Below are positions 35,905 to 45,083 of a stretch of 64,000 nucleotides of DNA, one piece after another. The notes below the pieces were generated by a model, which saw only the letters and a list, made by a program, of their open reading frames with translations, was not told the origin of the DNA and made no database searches. Source of the stretch: Robiginitalea sediminis (GTDB lineage: Bacteria; Bacteroidota; Bacteroidia; Flavobacteriales; Flavobacteriaceae). Positions within the stretch are counted from its first letter, which is position 1, and every line of letters starts with the position of its first letter. The DNA is taken from positions 291,503 to 355,502 of the forward strand of contig NZ_NGNR01000002.1 in assembly GCF_002198115.1 (NCBI RefSeq), read 5' to 3'. Both the position numbers and the translations under genes were made by a program.

Positions 35905-37338
35905 TTATTTAACATCCCCGATTGGGGGCGGGCCTTCCGGGATGATGGGCACATATTGGGTATCTCCCTTGCGCTCAAGATATTCTGCCTTAACCTTTTC
36001 AACCCATTTGGGGTTCTCAAAGAGGTCTGCCATGGTCATACCCATGGCCTTCGCGGCGTATAACATGCCCTTATGGCCAATACTCATCCCGCCGCAGGCT
36101 ACCACAGCCCAGGAGTGCCAGGGGGTGTCCTTGGGGGCGGTGGTAACACCCAGGTTAATATTGGCTACATTCCAGCTCACGTCCCCAACATCGGTAGAAC
36201 CACCACCGGGGTGCTCCTTTGTGGGCTCCAGGGGCCGGATACTACTGTCCATACCTACCTGGGGTTTCTCGGTGGCTGCCTGTATCCCCCGGGCAAAGTC
36301 CTGCTCGGCATCTGTGTAGGTTATGGGCCCCAGCAATTCCAGGTTCTGTTGCATGATTTCCCCTCCGGCCCGGTTGGGCAGGACCTCGTAGATCCCGGAA
36401 ATGAGGGATATCTTGTAATCTACATTAGCCATGATGGCAGCACCTTCGGCCATTTTCCGGACCTGTTCGTACACGGGCATCATCCCTTCCCGTTTGGTAT
36501 CCCGTACCCGGACCCAGATCTTGGAATAGTCGGGGACCACGTTAACCACCTGCCCGCCATCCTGGATGTGGTAATGGATCCGGACTGTGGGTTTGATGTG
36601 TTCCCGGTAATAATTGATCCCGGTGGTATATAGCTCCAGGGCATCCGAGGCGCTCCGCCCGTTCCAGGGGTCGGCAGAGGCATGGGCGGCCTGCCCGAAG
36701 AACTCCACCTTAAAATCGACCAAAGCCAGGGTGCTCTGTACGTCTGCCTCAGTTTGGGCTGCCGGGTGCCAGCTCACATTTACATCGACATCGTCCCAGA
36801 CCCCCTCGCGTACCATCCAGATTTTTCCGAAGAATTTTTCCTCCGCCGGGGTCCCCATGAATTTTACCGTTCCGGAAATCCCTTCCTGCTGTATCCATTC
36901 CTTCACGGCGATGGCCGAGGCCAGGCTGGCCGTACCGAAAAGGTTGTGCCCGCACCCATGGCCGGCAGCCCCTTCGTTAAGAGGTTCCTTGGTGGGTTGC
37001 GCCTTTTGGGAAATACCGGGGAGGGCATCGTATTCGCCCAGCACGGAAATTACCGGGCTGCCACTGCCATAGGTGGCCACGAAGGCGGTTGGCATCCCCG
37101 CTACACCCCGTTCTACCCGGAAGCCGTTTTTCTCTGCATAATTGGCCAGGAGCGTGGCGGAAGTACTTTCCTCGAAGGCGGTTTCCGCGGCGGCCCAAAT
37201 GGAATCGCTGATGCGTATCAGTTCGGCCTTATGGGCCTCCACGGAGGCCACAATGGCTTTTTTGGCACGGGTCATTTTCTGGGACTGGGCGGTAAATGCC
37301 GCCAGCATGAGCCCCAGGAGCAGTATGCGTGTTCTCAT
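35905..37338 (-). CDS. M20-family amidohydrolase (AbgB-like), exported
   Basis: 477 residues from MRTRILLLGLMLAAFTAQSQ, a signal peptide. The M20 metallo-core is visible: VISVLGEYDALPGIS, GHGCGHNLFG (His/Cys-His metal segment), GTPAEEKFFGKIWM (catalytic Glu-Glu) and SWHPAAQ, with a lid domain (FFGQAAHASADPWNGRSA). The family cleaves aminoacyl amides such as p-aminobenzoyl-glutamate or dipeptides. The frame stays open 59 codons upstream, but the signal peptide marks 37338. TATCTTTA on the minus strand (37386-37393) is a weak promoter match. Confidence 0.9.
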   Translation of the reverse strand: MRTRILLLGLMLAAFTAQSQKMTRAKKAIVASVEAHKAELIRISDSIWAAAETAFEESTSATLLANYAEKNGFRVERGVAGMPTAFVATYGSGSPVISVLGEYDALPGISQKAQPTKEPLNEGAAGHGCGHNLFGTASLASAIAVKEWIQQEGISGTVKFMGTPAEEKFFGKIWMVREGVWDDVDVNVSWHPAAQTEADVQSTLALVDFKVEFFGQAAHASADPWNGRSASDALELYTTGINYYREHIKPTVRIHYHIQDGGQVVNVVPDYSKIWVRVRDTKREGMMPVYEQVRKMAEGAAIMANVDYKISLISGIYEVLPNRAGGEIMQQNLELLGPITYTDAEQDFARGIQAATEKPQVGMDSSIRPLEPTKEHPGGGSTDVGDVSWNVANINLGVTTAPKDTPWHSWAVVACGGMSIGHKGMLYAAKAMGMTMADLFENPKWVEKVKAEYLERKGDTQYVPIIPEGPPPIGDVK

Positions 37339-37515
37339 AGTAGTTGGAAAATTTTGATGTGTCCCCGGAATTGAGCCGGGAAGGTTAAAGATATCAAAAA
37401 AATGCCCTTTTTGGAACCAGGGCGTGCCGTTGGTCGAAGGGTTTGCAATATCGGGCCGGAAATGCGTTAGATAGTAGGAGCCCACCTCTTCGGAGGGGCT
37501 GATAAACAATCTCAT

Positions 37516-38571
37516 ATGAAAGCTACAGACCTGATACTAACCGTCCTTGCCGGTGCTATCCTCACGGGTTGCAGCGCCACCAACCGCCTGAGCATGACGG
37601 TAACCGAACCGGCGGCCGTAAGCCTGCCGCCCGAAGTACAGCGCGTAGGGATCATCGACCGTTCCGAACCCTCTGAGGCCAACCGGGGGTTGGCCAAAAT
37701 AGACGCCATCCTTTCGGCTGAGGGCATGCAACTGGACCGGGAAGGGGCCCGGGCAGCCGTCGAGGGCCTGGCAGAACGCCTCAGACTCTCTGGCAGGTTC
37801 CAGGTTGTCGTGGTCCTGGACAGTGTTCCCGGGGTGGCCCGGGGTGGGAAACTCATGCCTACCCCCCTGCGGCAGCAGCAGCTCAGGGAAATATGTGACG
37901 CTTATGGGCTGGATGCCGTCTTTTCCCTTTCCTTTTACGATACGGATACCCGGGTAGACCTTTCCCTGGGTATGATGGAGGTGCCCAACGATTTCGGGGT
38001 TTCCGTCCGCGTGCCTGCCCACAACCTGCAATTGCATACAGCTATCCGGAAGGGGTGGCGGATTTACCTGCCCCAGGCCCCGCTTCCCCTGGATGTAATG
38101 ACATATACAGAAACCTTCCGTGTGGGCGGGCAGGGGATCAACCCCGTAGCAGCCCTGGAATCCATAGGCCTTCGAAAAGATTTGGTAATGGAGCGCTCCC
38201 GCCGGATGGGCTACGGTCATGCGGGCCGGCTGGAACCCACGCGGGTACGGGTAGGCCGCGATTATTTTGTGAGGGGCACCGATGCCTTTGTGACAGGCCG
38301 GCGGCTGGCACAGACCGGAGATTGGGATGGGGCTGCCAACCTGTGGGAACAGGAGGTAACCCACCCCAAAGACAAGATTGCCGGGAGGGCCCATTACAAT
38401 ATGGCCATTATCAACGAGATTAACGGAGACCTGGATGCGGCCCTTCAGTGGGCCCGTGATTCCTACGCCCAATTCGGTACGCGGGAGGCGCTGCGTTACC
38501 TGAAAATACTGGAATTCCGAAAGGAACAACAGCTACAACTGGAGCAACAGCTCTCCCAGCTTAGCTGGTAG
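37516..38571 (+). CDS. DUF6340 family lipoprotein
   Basis: 351 residues with a lipoprotein signal (LAGAILTGC; Cys19), so probably attached to a membrane. The body VQRVGIIDRSEP...FQVVVVLDSVPG resembles TolB-like/CsgG-related folds seen in DUF6340, and the C-terminus has TPR-like helices (AHYNMAIINEINGDLDAALQWA). Function unknown. It diverges from the M20 gene and its last 11 nt overlap the photolyase gene tail to tail. Confidence 0.75.
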   Translation: MKATDLILTVLAGAILTGCSATNRLSMTVTEPAAVSLPPEVQRVGIIDRSEPSEANRGLAKIDAILSAEGMQLDREGARAAVEGLAERLRLSGRFQVVVVLDSVPGVARGGKLMPTPLRQQQLREICDAYGLDAVFSLSFYDTDTRVDLSLGMMEVPNDFGVSVRVPAHNLQLHTAIRKGWRIYLPQAPLPLDVMTYTETFRVGGQGINPVAALESIGLRKDLVMERSRRMGYGHAGRLEPTRVRVGRDYFVRGTDAFVTGRRLAQTGDWDGAANLWEQEVTHPKDKIAGRAHYNMAIINEINGDLDAALQWARDSYAQFGTREALRYLKILEFRKEQQLQLEQQLSQLSW

Positions 38572-39877
38572 GCCCGTCCAGGGCCGCCTTGTAAGTGGTC
38601 AGGCACCGTTCCCGCGCCATTTTGTGGTCTACCATGGGTTCGGGGTACTGCGCGGTGTCCCATTCGGGTACCCAATGGCGGATATACGTTTTCTCCTTGT
38701 CGAATTTATCTACCTGGGTCATGGGGTTAAAAATCCGGAAGTAAGGGGCGGCGTCTACACCGCTGCCCGCTGCCCACTGCCAGTTGCCCACATTGCTGGC
38801 CATTTCATAGTCCAGTAGTTTTTCAGCAAAATAAGCCTCGCCCCACCGCCAGTCGATAAGCAGGTGTTTGCAGAGGAAGGAGGCTACCAGCATCCGCACC
38901 CGGTTGTGCATATACCCGGTTTGGTTGAGTTCCCGCATGCCGGCATCTACCAGCAGGTACCCGGTACGGCCTTGCTTCCATTTCTCGAACTCCGCCTCGT
39001 CATTGCGCCAGGTAATGCGGTCGTAGGGTTTTTTAAACGCCTCGTGGACCGTCCTGGGGAAGTGCCAGAGAATCTGCATAAAGAATTCCCTCCAGATGAG
39101 TTCCTCCAAAAAAGTTTCATTCTCGCTTTTCAGTGCCTGCCGGACCGCCTGGCGCACCGACACGCTTCCAAACCGCAGGTGAGGGCCCAGGTGGGAGGTG
39201 CCATCCTTGGCCGGGTAATTCCTTGTGTCTTCATACTGATCCACTAACTTCCGGCCCATATCGAATTCCGGCACCTGTATCCCGGATTCCCGAAACCCCA
39301 TCTCTTCCAGGGATAACTGCTGGTCCTCACCCCCGGGAAGGATTTTGTCCCATCCTGTTTCGGAGTCGTAGTTAAGGGGCGGGTGCTCATCCTGGAATCG
39401 GGACTTCCATTTTTTCATGAAAGGGGTGTACACCACGTAGGGATCCCCATCGTCCTTTACGACCTCGTTCTTTTCGAAGATCACCTGGTCTTTAAAGGTC
39501 TGCAACTGGATCTGCTCACCTTGCAGGAGTTTCTCGATCTCTGCATCCCGTTCCCGGGCATAGGGCTCATAGTCGGTATTGGCGTACACACCCGCCACCG
39601 GGAATTCCGCAATAATCTGTTGGAACACCTCCTTCGGGCTTCCGTAGTAGATGCGGATGGTGCCGTAGCCCTTGGAGTGCAGGGTGTGGTTCATCTGCCC
39701 GAGCCGTTTCCGGATAAAGGTAACCCGGGCATCGTCCCGGGGGAGTTCGTCCAGGATATTCGGGTCAAAAATAAAAATGGGCAGGACTTTCTCGCACTGG
39801 GCCAAAGCCTGGTGCAGGCCGTGGTTGTCCTCCAGGCGCAGGTCGCGACGAAACCAGAATATGCCCATACCCTCCAT
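38561..39877 (-). CDS. phrB: Deoxyribodipyrimidine photolyase / cryptochrome family
   Basis: 438 residues. The N-terminal antenna-binding domain starts MGIFWFRRDLRLEDNHGL; the C-terminal FAD domain has WREFFMQILWHFP, GYLLVDAGMRELNQTGYMHNR, RMLVASFLCKHLLIDWRWGE and ASNVGNWQWAAG, typical of class I CPD photolyases that repair UV dimers using blue light. The Trp residues of the electron chain region are present. It is the last gene of a three-gene operon, 4 nt after the SDR gene. Confidence 0.94.
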   Translation of the reverse strand: MEGMGIFWFRRDLRLEDNHGLHQALAQCEKVLPIFIFDPNILDELPRDDARVTFIRKRLGQMNHTLHSKGYGTIRIYYGSPKEVFQQIIAEFPVAGVYANTDYEPYARERDAEIEKLLQGEQIQLQTFKDQVIFEKNEVVKDDGDPYVVYTPFMKKWKSRFQDEHPPLNYDSETGWDKILPGGEDQQLSLEEMGFRESGIQVPEFDMGRKLVDQYEDTRNYPAKDGTSHLGPHLRFGSVSVRQAVRQALKSENETFLEELIWREFFMQILWHFPRTVHEAFKKPYDRITWRNDEAEFEKWKQGRTGYLLVDAGMRELNQTGYMHNRVRMLVASFLCKHLLIDWRWGEAYFAEKLLDYEMASNVGNWQWAAGSGVDAAPYFRIFNPMTQVDKFDKEKTYIRHWVPEWDTAQYPEPMVDHKMARERCLTTYKAALDGPTS

Positions 39878-39881
39878 TGGC

Positions 39882-40574
39882 CTAACTCAGGTTTAATGAG
39901 GAAATTCCGCCATCGACCCCGAGGACCTGTCCGGTCATCCAACTGCTCTGGTCGGAAAGAAGGAAGGCCGCCATGGCGGCGATATCTTCTGGTTTGCCCA
40001 CGCGTTTCAGGGGGTGGCGCTGCGCCATTTTCTCCTGTTTGGCTTCGTTGTTCAGCAGGCGGGAAGCCAGGGGGGTGTCTACCAGGGACGGGGCAATTAC
40101 ATTTACCCGCACCTTAGGGGCATATTCTGCCGCCAGGGCCCTGGCAAAGCCTTCAATAGCCCCTTTGGATGCAGCGACGCTGGTGTGGAACGGCATTCCG
40201 CTGCCCACCGCCACAGTGGAAAAGAAAACCATACTGCTCCCTTCGGCCATTCGCGGCATTATTACTTTCAGCACGCGGACCAACCCCATAAAATTTAACT
40301 CCATATCTTCCTGGAAGGCTTCAGTGCTGAGCATTTTGAAGGGGCGCAGGTTTATGCTCCCGGGGCAGTAAACCAGACCGTGTAGGTGTTCCGGCAGCCC
40401 ATCCGGAAAGGATATATCCCCGGTAACATCCAAGGGAAAATGGGTGACCCCCAGTTCTGCAAGCCCCCCTTCGTTCCGGGAAGCACCGTATACCTCGTGG
40501 GTTGTAGCCAGGGATTTGGCCAGTTCCAGGCCAATCCCGGAAGAAGCCCCGATAATAAGGATATTCTTTTTCAT
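39882..40574 (-). CDS. SDR-like protein lacking the catalytic tyrosine
   Basis: 230 residues from MKKNILIIGASSGIGLEL, a good Rossmann dinucleotide motif. Ser119 (FFSTVAV) and Lys137 are kept, but the YxxxK tyrosine is Val133 (FHTSVAASKGA; GTC codon at 40176-40178). The C-terminal PSLVDTPLA and SSWMTGQVLGVDGG are typical. From memory, related SDRs beside photolyases in flavobacteria also have a non-Tyr FHxSVAxxKG motif, so this could be a subfamily rather than a defect. It lies 4 nt after the SRPBCC gene and 4 nt before phrB. Confidence 0.85.
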   Translation of the reverse strand: MKKNILIIGASSGIGLELAKSLATTHEVYGASRNEGGLAELGVTHFPLDVTGDISFPDGLPEHLHGLVYCPGSINLRPFKMLSTEAFQEDMELNFMGLVRVLKVIMPRMAEGSSMVFFSTVAVGSGMPFHTSVAASKGAIEGFARALAAEYAPKVRVNVIAPSLVDTPLASRLLNNEAKQEKMAQRHPLKRVGKPEDIAAMAAFLLSDQSSWMTGQVLGVDGGISSLNLS

Positions 40575-40578
40575 AGTG

Positions 40579-41070
40579 TTATATCTTTTCAATGCGCAGT
40601 TGCGTCTTTTTACCTGCCATATTGCCAAAGCGTTCGGTCAGGGCGTGCTCCCGAAACCGGAAAATGCCTTGTAGCTGCCTTTTTACAAAAATTCCGTGGG
40701 CCAAATGGCCTAGCGGTCCTAAAGGAATTTTGTAATCTACAATGTCCCGCATGCATACCCCGCCTTCCACTGGCTCAATAAGGTGTTTGTGGTGCCAGAA
40801 ACGGTAAGGCCCGAAACGCTGTTCGTCCACGAAAAATTCCCCCTCCCGTACGTGGGTGATCTCAGTAACCCAGCGGGTGGTATACCCTTTAAAAGGGGAA
40901 ACCCGGTAATGGATTACCTGCCCGGCATACATGGGCTGGGATCCGTCGCACCGGATATCGAAATGCATGTGGGGCGGGGTGATTTTCTCCAAATTGGATG
41001 GGTCACAAAGAAACGACCAGGCTTCTTTAACGGAGATGGGCAGGTACTGCTCGGCGGATAATCGGTACAT
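40579..41070 (-). CDS. SRPBCC-family protein of the photolyase operon
   Basis: 163 residues from MYRLSAEQYLPISVKEAWSFLCDPSNLEKITPPHM, a helix-grip (Bet v1-like) ligand-binding fold of the SRPBCC type sometimes labelled a cell-division inhibitor. Other landmarks are PFKGYTTRWVTEITH and FRFREHAL. It is the first gene of SRPBCC-SDR-phrB. An ATG 16 codons upstream (41118) would precede the promoter box, so 41070 is chosen. Confidence 0.83.
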   Translation of the reverse strand: MYRLSAEQYLPISVKEAWSFLCDPSNLEKITPPHMHFDIRCDGSQPMYAGQVIHYRVSPFKGYTTRWVTEITHVREGEFFVDEQRFGPYRFWHHKHLIEPVEGGVCMRDIVDYKIPLGPLGHLAHGIFVKRQLQGIFRFREHALTERFGNMAGKKTQLRIEKI

Positions 41071-41084
41071 AGACACGGTTTTGA

Positions 41085-41108
41085 CAAAATTACGAAGGTT
41101 TTGTTTAA
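41085..41108 (-). promoter_or_regulatory. Putative promoter of the SRPBCC-SDR-phrB operon
   Basis: TAATTTTG on the minus strand (41085-41092) is an exact TAnnTTTG match 14 nt before ATG 41070, with TTTTTG about 17 nt further upstream. A GTTTAAAC palindrome lies in the spacer and could bind a regulator. Confidence 0.5.
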
Positions 41109-41229
41109 ACAAAAACATAAATAGTTAAACGTATACTAAGATTTTGGGCATGTTCTGCGCCTTGTCGAGAGGCCCGCGGCCTTTATCTAATATCTCTGGG
41201 CAGACCTGTGAATTTTGTACCTTTCGACT

Positions 41230-42405
41230 ATGGCGATTAAGCGGATGTTCGGGCTTTTACTTCTGGTAGCGGGTCATGCAGGCCTCTATGCCCAGATTCC
41301 AGTGGATTTGCTGGGCACCATGCCCGAAACCGTGCAGGAGAGCTCGGGGTTGCTCCTGCTGGGAAACCGTTTCATTACCCACAACGATTCCGGGAATTCC
41401 CCCGTCCTGTACGAACTGGATACAACTACCCTGGCCATAACGCGGGAAGTGGTGATAGAGGGGGTTGAGAATACCGACTGGGAGGACCTGGCACAGGACG
41501 AGCAGTACCTTTATATTGCTGATTTTGGCAATAATGTCGGTGCCCGGACAGATCTGAAGATCCTCCGGGTAAGCAAGTCGGATTTTAGGGCCTCCACCTC
41601 TGTTTCAGCCACCCTGACAACTTTTTCCTACGAAGACCAAACCGATTTTTCAGGGGGCGCCAACAGCGATTGGGATGCGGAAGCCCTTGTTGTCAGGGGG
41701 GATTCCCTGCTTATTTTCACCAAGCAGTGGCAGTCCGGGGGTACGGCCGTGTACTACCTCCCTAAAACACCCGGAGAGTACGTAGCCACGCGGCTTACGT
41801 CCTACGATGCGGGAGGCCTTATTACAGGGGCCAGTCCGGACCCGTCGGGAGAGGGGATTCTGTTATTGGGATATAGCCAGCAGTTGCAGCCGTTCCTGAT
41901 AACAGTGCCCGGAATACCCGCGCTAGGCGGTTTCCCGGAAGGCACCCGAAAAGACATGCTGGAGATCGGCTTTGGGCAGACCGAGGGCATCACCATAGGG
42001 CCGGGAGGCAGAATTTACATCAGTTCGGAACGCTTTTCCAATGCTTTGGTGACCTTGGCGCCATCGGTTTTTGTCGTACAGGGAGATCCAGGGGAGGCCC
42101 CGGAGCCCCCCGATGGAGGCGGGCCGCCTGATGGCGGGGGCGGAACCCCGGGCCTCGAAGAAGGTGAAGAAGACCTCGTGTTGTTCCGCAGCCCGGGATC
42201 GGAATATCTGGAATACGTCCTGGGGAACCCCAATACGCTGCTTGCCCGGGCGGTTTTCGATGCTTCCGGGAGGCGGGTCCTTTTTGAAAATGCCTCGGAG
42301 GCCGAACCGGGGCGTATCGACATCTCCGGACTGGGCACGGCTGTATATTACCTCACCTTGTACCTCAGGGGAGAAACCCTGAGCAAACCCTTCCTGAGTT
42401 ACTGA
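41230..42405 (+). CDS. Secreted T9SS-sorted protein, beta-propeller-like, unknown function
   Basis: 391 residues from MAIKRMFGLLLLVAG, a signal peptide ending near GLYAQ. The body reads like an esterase-like or SMP-30-like propeller: ESSGLLLLGNRFITHNDSGNSPVLYEL, DWEDLAQDEQYLYIADFGNN, DWDAEALVVRGDSLLIFTKQW, TEGITIGPGGRIYISSE. A Pro/Gly/Asp linker separates a C-terminal domain (ARAVFDASGRRVLFEN, ending FLSY) of the T9SS kind. Substrate unknown. ATG 41230 follows TACCTTTC, a near-match promoter box. Confidence 0.75.
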   Translation: MAIKRMFGLLLLVAGHAGLYAQIPVDLLGTMPETVQESSGLLLLGNRFITHNDSGNSPVLYELDTTTLAITREVVIEGVENTDWEDLAQDEQYLYIADFGNNVGARTDLKILRVSKSDFRASTSVSATLTTFSYEDQTDFSGGANSDWDAEALVVRGDSLLIFTKQWQSGGTAVYYLPKTPGEYVATRLTSYDAGGLITGASPDPSGEGILLLGYSQQLQPFLITVPGIPALGGFPEGTRKDMLEIGFGQTEGITIGPGGRIYISSERFSNALVTLAPSVFVVQGDPGEAPEPPDGGGPPDGGGGTPGLEEGEEDLVLFRSPGSEYLEYVLGNPNTLLARAVFDASGRRVLFENASEAEPGRIDISGLGTAVYYLTLYLRGETLSKPFLSY

Positions 42406-42434
42406 CGGGTTTTTATTTAGAGTTTCTTTAACAC

Positions 42435-42462
42435 TTGGTCCCTGGCCTTGTGCGTAGCTTTG
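42435..42462 (+). promoter_or_regulatory. Putative promoter of the DUF2911 gene
   Basis: TTG (42435-42437), 17-nt spacer, TAGCTTTG (42455-42462) match the Bacteroidota pattern; the ATG is 24 nt further on. Confidence 0.6.
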
Positions 42463-42485
42463 GATAAAACCTAATTCCGCATTCC

Positions 42486-43328
42486 ATGAAAAATCAAGTA
42501 TTTCTTTTTATTGCCTTATTATCAGGGGTTTGGGGTTATTCCCAGATACAAACCCCCCAACCGAGCCCGTATTCGGAAATGACCCAGATGGTGGGCCTTA
42601 CCGAAGTAAAGATCACCTATTCCCGCCCGTCCATGAAAGGGCGGACCATCTTTGGGGACCTGGTGCCTTACGACAAGGTATGGCGGACCGGGGCCAACAT
42701 GAACACCACGGTAAGCTTCAGCGACCCGGTTACCGTAGGGGGTACTTCCCTTGCAGCCGGCACCTACGCCCTGTATACCAAGCCGGGGATGAACCAGTGG
42801 GAGGTTTACTTCTATACCGATGCCAACAACGGCGGGCTTCCCAGGGAGTGGGATGAAAGCAAGATTGCGGCTAAAGCCTCCGTCCCGGTATATAAAATGG
42901 ATGACACGGTTGAGACCTTCACCATTACTGTAGATGACCTCACCAACAACGGGGCTTCCATCGGGATCCTCTGGGCGGATACCTACGTGGGCGTTCCCTT
43001 TGGGGTTCCCACTGCCGAAAAGGCCAAAAAGAGCATTGAGGCTGTGATGGCCGGGCCTTCGGGCAACGACTACTTTTCTGCTGCCTCCTACTATTTTGCC
43101 GAAGGGATGGACCTGAAGAAGGCCAAAGAATGGATAGATAAAGCGGTATCCATGAACCCTGATGCCTTCTGGATGGCCCGCCAGCAATCCCTCATTTATG
43201 CCAAGCTTGGCGACATGAAAGGGGCTATAGCAGCTGCTAAAAATTCCCTGGCTGCCGCCCAGAAAGCCAACAATGCCGATTACGTGAAGATGAATCAGGA
43301 TTCCCTGAAGGAATGGGGCGTTGAATAG
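42486..43328 (+). CDS. DUF2911 domain secreted protein
   Basis: 280 residues with a signal peptide (MKNQVFLFIALLSGVWGYSQ). The DUF2911 core follows: QMVGLTEVKITYSRPSMKGRTIFG, VPYDKVWRTGANMNTTVSFS, AGTYALYTKPG, and a C-terminal TPR-like part (KKAKEWIDKAVSMNPDAFWM). The family is common in Bacteroidota and has no assigned function; periplasmic or surface location is likely. It ends at a strong terminator. Confidence 0.9.
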   Translation: MKNQVFLFIALLSGVWGYSQIQTPQPSPYSEMTQMVGLTEVKITYSRPSMKGRTIFGDLVPYDKVWRTGANMNTTVSFSDPVTVGGTSLAAGTYALYTKPGMNQWEVYFYTDANNGGLPREWDESKIAAKASVPVYKMDDTVETFTITVDDLTNNGASIGILWADTYVGVPFGVPTAEKAKKSIEAVMAGPSGNDYFSAASYYFAEGMDLKKAKEWIDKAVSMNPDAFWMARQQSLIYAKLGDMKGAIAAAKNSLAAAQKANNADYVKMNQDSLKEWGVE

Positions 43329-43348
43329 GCCTTAAAATCAGAAGAACA

Positions 43349-43378
43349 AAAACCCGGGTATCGCCCGGGTTTTTTTTA
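43349..43378. terminator. Terminator between DUF2911 and the symporter gene
   Basis: AACCCGGG/CCCGGGTT with loop TATCG, preceded by A-rich sequence and followed by eight T. On the minus strand the A run gives a T tract for the convergent symporter, whose stop lies at the edge. Confidence 0.9.
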
Positions 43379-45082
43379 TACCCTTACGGGTGGGCGGTTT
43401 AACATACGGTCGAACCCTTCCAGCAGGAGCGCCAGCAGGATGACAAGGGTACAGCCGAAGGCGTTGAGCCAGAGGTAGGACATCCAGTCGTTGGCCCACC
43501 CTACAATTACCACAACCTGGGTAATGAGTGCCGCTACAAAGACGGCGTTGCCCCGAACAAAACGGATAAAGAAGGCCAGCAGGAAGATCCCCAGTACGTT
43601 TCCATAGAAGATGGAACCAATGATATTGACCAGTTGTATGAGGTTGTCGAAGAGGTCGGCAACGCAGGCAATCAAAATGGCAATAACCCCCCAGATGAAG
43701 GTGAAAAGACGCGACATCCGCAAATCCCGGCCCTTGTCGTCCGTTTCCCGGGCGTTGCGTTTGTACAGGTCCAGGGCCGTAATGGTCCCGAGGGCGTTGA
43801 GTTCCGATGCTGTGGAAGACATGGCAGCCGAGAGGATTACCGCCAGGAGCAGCCCGATAACCCCCCGGGGGAGGTAGTTCAGGATGAAGTGGATAAAGAC
43901 GTAATCCTTGTCATTGGTTTCCACAGCCGGGTCTGCCTGCCGGATGAGCTCCCGTGCTACCTCCCGCTGGTTGCGTTCCCGTTGGTTGATGCTGAGGATG
44001 TTTTGCTTCGCATCTATAGTGGCGCTGTATTCCTTCAGCTCCAGCGCCTGGGAGAAGGCATCCTGCGCCATTTTTTTATCTACCTGGATTTCTTCGTGGG
44101 CCGCCTGTAAGGTCTTGTACTGCTGCGCATATTCAGATTCCAGGACCGCCTTGGTGGCCGCGGGGTTGAAGTTCAGGGGGGAGGGGTTGTACTGGTAGAA
44201 CACAAAAACCATGACCCCCACCAGCAGGATAAAGAATTGCATGGGGATCTTTAAAATAGCATTGAAGATAAGCCCAAGCTGGCTTTCCCTTACGGATTTG
44301 CCCGACAGGTAGCGCTGCACCTGGCTCTGGTCTGTCCCGAAATAGGCCAGCATCAGGAACATCCCCCCGGTTATCCCGCTCCAGAAGGTATACCGGCTGT
44401 CTGTATCCAGGTCGAAATTTAGGATGTTCAGCTTATCGCTTGCCCCGGCCACCTTGAGGGCTTTGCCAAAGCTGATATCCGTGGGCAGGTACCCGAGGAT
44501 AAAGAAAAAGGCTGCAAACATCCCCAGCATGATGACGAACATCTGTTGCTTCTGGGTTACGTTCACGGCTTTGGTTCCCCCGGAAACCGTGTAAATAATC
44601 ACCAGAATCCCAATGATGATATTCAGGGTGGTGAGGTCCCAGCCCAACACGGCGGAAAGGATAATGGAGGGGGCAAAAATCGTGATTCCGGCCGAGAGCC
44701 CGCGCTGCACCAGGAAGAGCAGGGCTGCCAGGGTCCGGGTTTTCAGGTCGAACCGCTTTTCCAGGAACTCATAGGCCGTATAAACCTTAAGGTGGTGGTA
44801 AATGGGGACAAAGACCATACAGATGATGATCATCGCCAAAGGCAGACCGAAGTAGAACTGCACGAACCCCATCCCGTCGTGGAACGCCTGCCCGGGGGTG
44901 GAGAGGAAGGTGATGGCGCTGGCCTGGGTAGCCATAACGGAGAGGCCTACTGTGAGCCATTTGGCCCGTTTGCCCCCGCGGACATAGTCCTCAACATCCC
45001 GGCTGCCGCGCGTGCGCCAGACCCCGAAGCCGACAATGAACAGCAGGGTTCCCGAAAGTATAATCCAGTCTAGTGCGGCCAT
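43376..45082 (-). CDS. Sodium:solute symporter family (SSS) transporter
   Basis: 568 residues with about 13 hydrophobic segments. N-terminal LDWIILSGTLLFIVGFGVW, then the SSS core VMATQASAITFLSTPGQAFHDG and VSGGTKAVNVTQKQQM, and SAAMSSTASELNALGTI further on. Between two membrane segments there is an unusual charged, helical insert of about 95 residues (around 305-395: rich in Lys, Glu, Gln, with KTLQAAHEEIQVDKK and NQREVARELIRQ). The solute is unknown; sialic acid, sugars and amino acids are transported by relatives. Start overlaps nothing; it lies 1 nt after the stop of a 33-codon gene. Confidence 0.92.
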   Translation of the reverse strand: MAALDWIILSGTLLFIVGFGVWRTRGSRDVEDYVRGGKRAKWLTVGLSVMATQASAITFLSTPGQAFHDGMGFVQFYFGLPLAMIIICMVFVPIYHHLKVYTAYEFLEKRFDLKTRTLAALLFLVQRGLSAGITIFAPSIILSAVLGWDLTTLNIIIGILVIIYTVSGGTKAVNVTQKQQMFVIMLGMFAAFFFILGYLPTDISFGKALKVAGASDKLNILNFDLDTDSRYTFWSGITGGMFLMLAYFGTDQSQVQRYLSGKSVRESQLGLIFNAILKIPMQFFILLVGVMVFVFYQYNPSPLNFNPAATKAVLESEYAQQYKTLQAAHEEIQVDKKMAQDAFSQALELKEYSATIDAKQNILSINQRERNQREVARELIRQADPAVETNDKDYVFIHFILNYLPRGVIGLLLAVILSAAMSSTASELNALGTITALDLYKRNARETDDKGRDLRMSRLFTFIWGVIAILIACVADLFDNLIQLVNIIGSIFYGNVLGIFLLAFFIRFVRGNAVFVAALITQVVVIVGWANDWMSYLWLNAFGCTLVILLALLLEGFDRMLNRPPVRV

Positions 45083-45083
45083 C

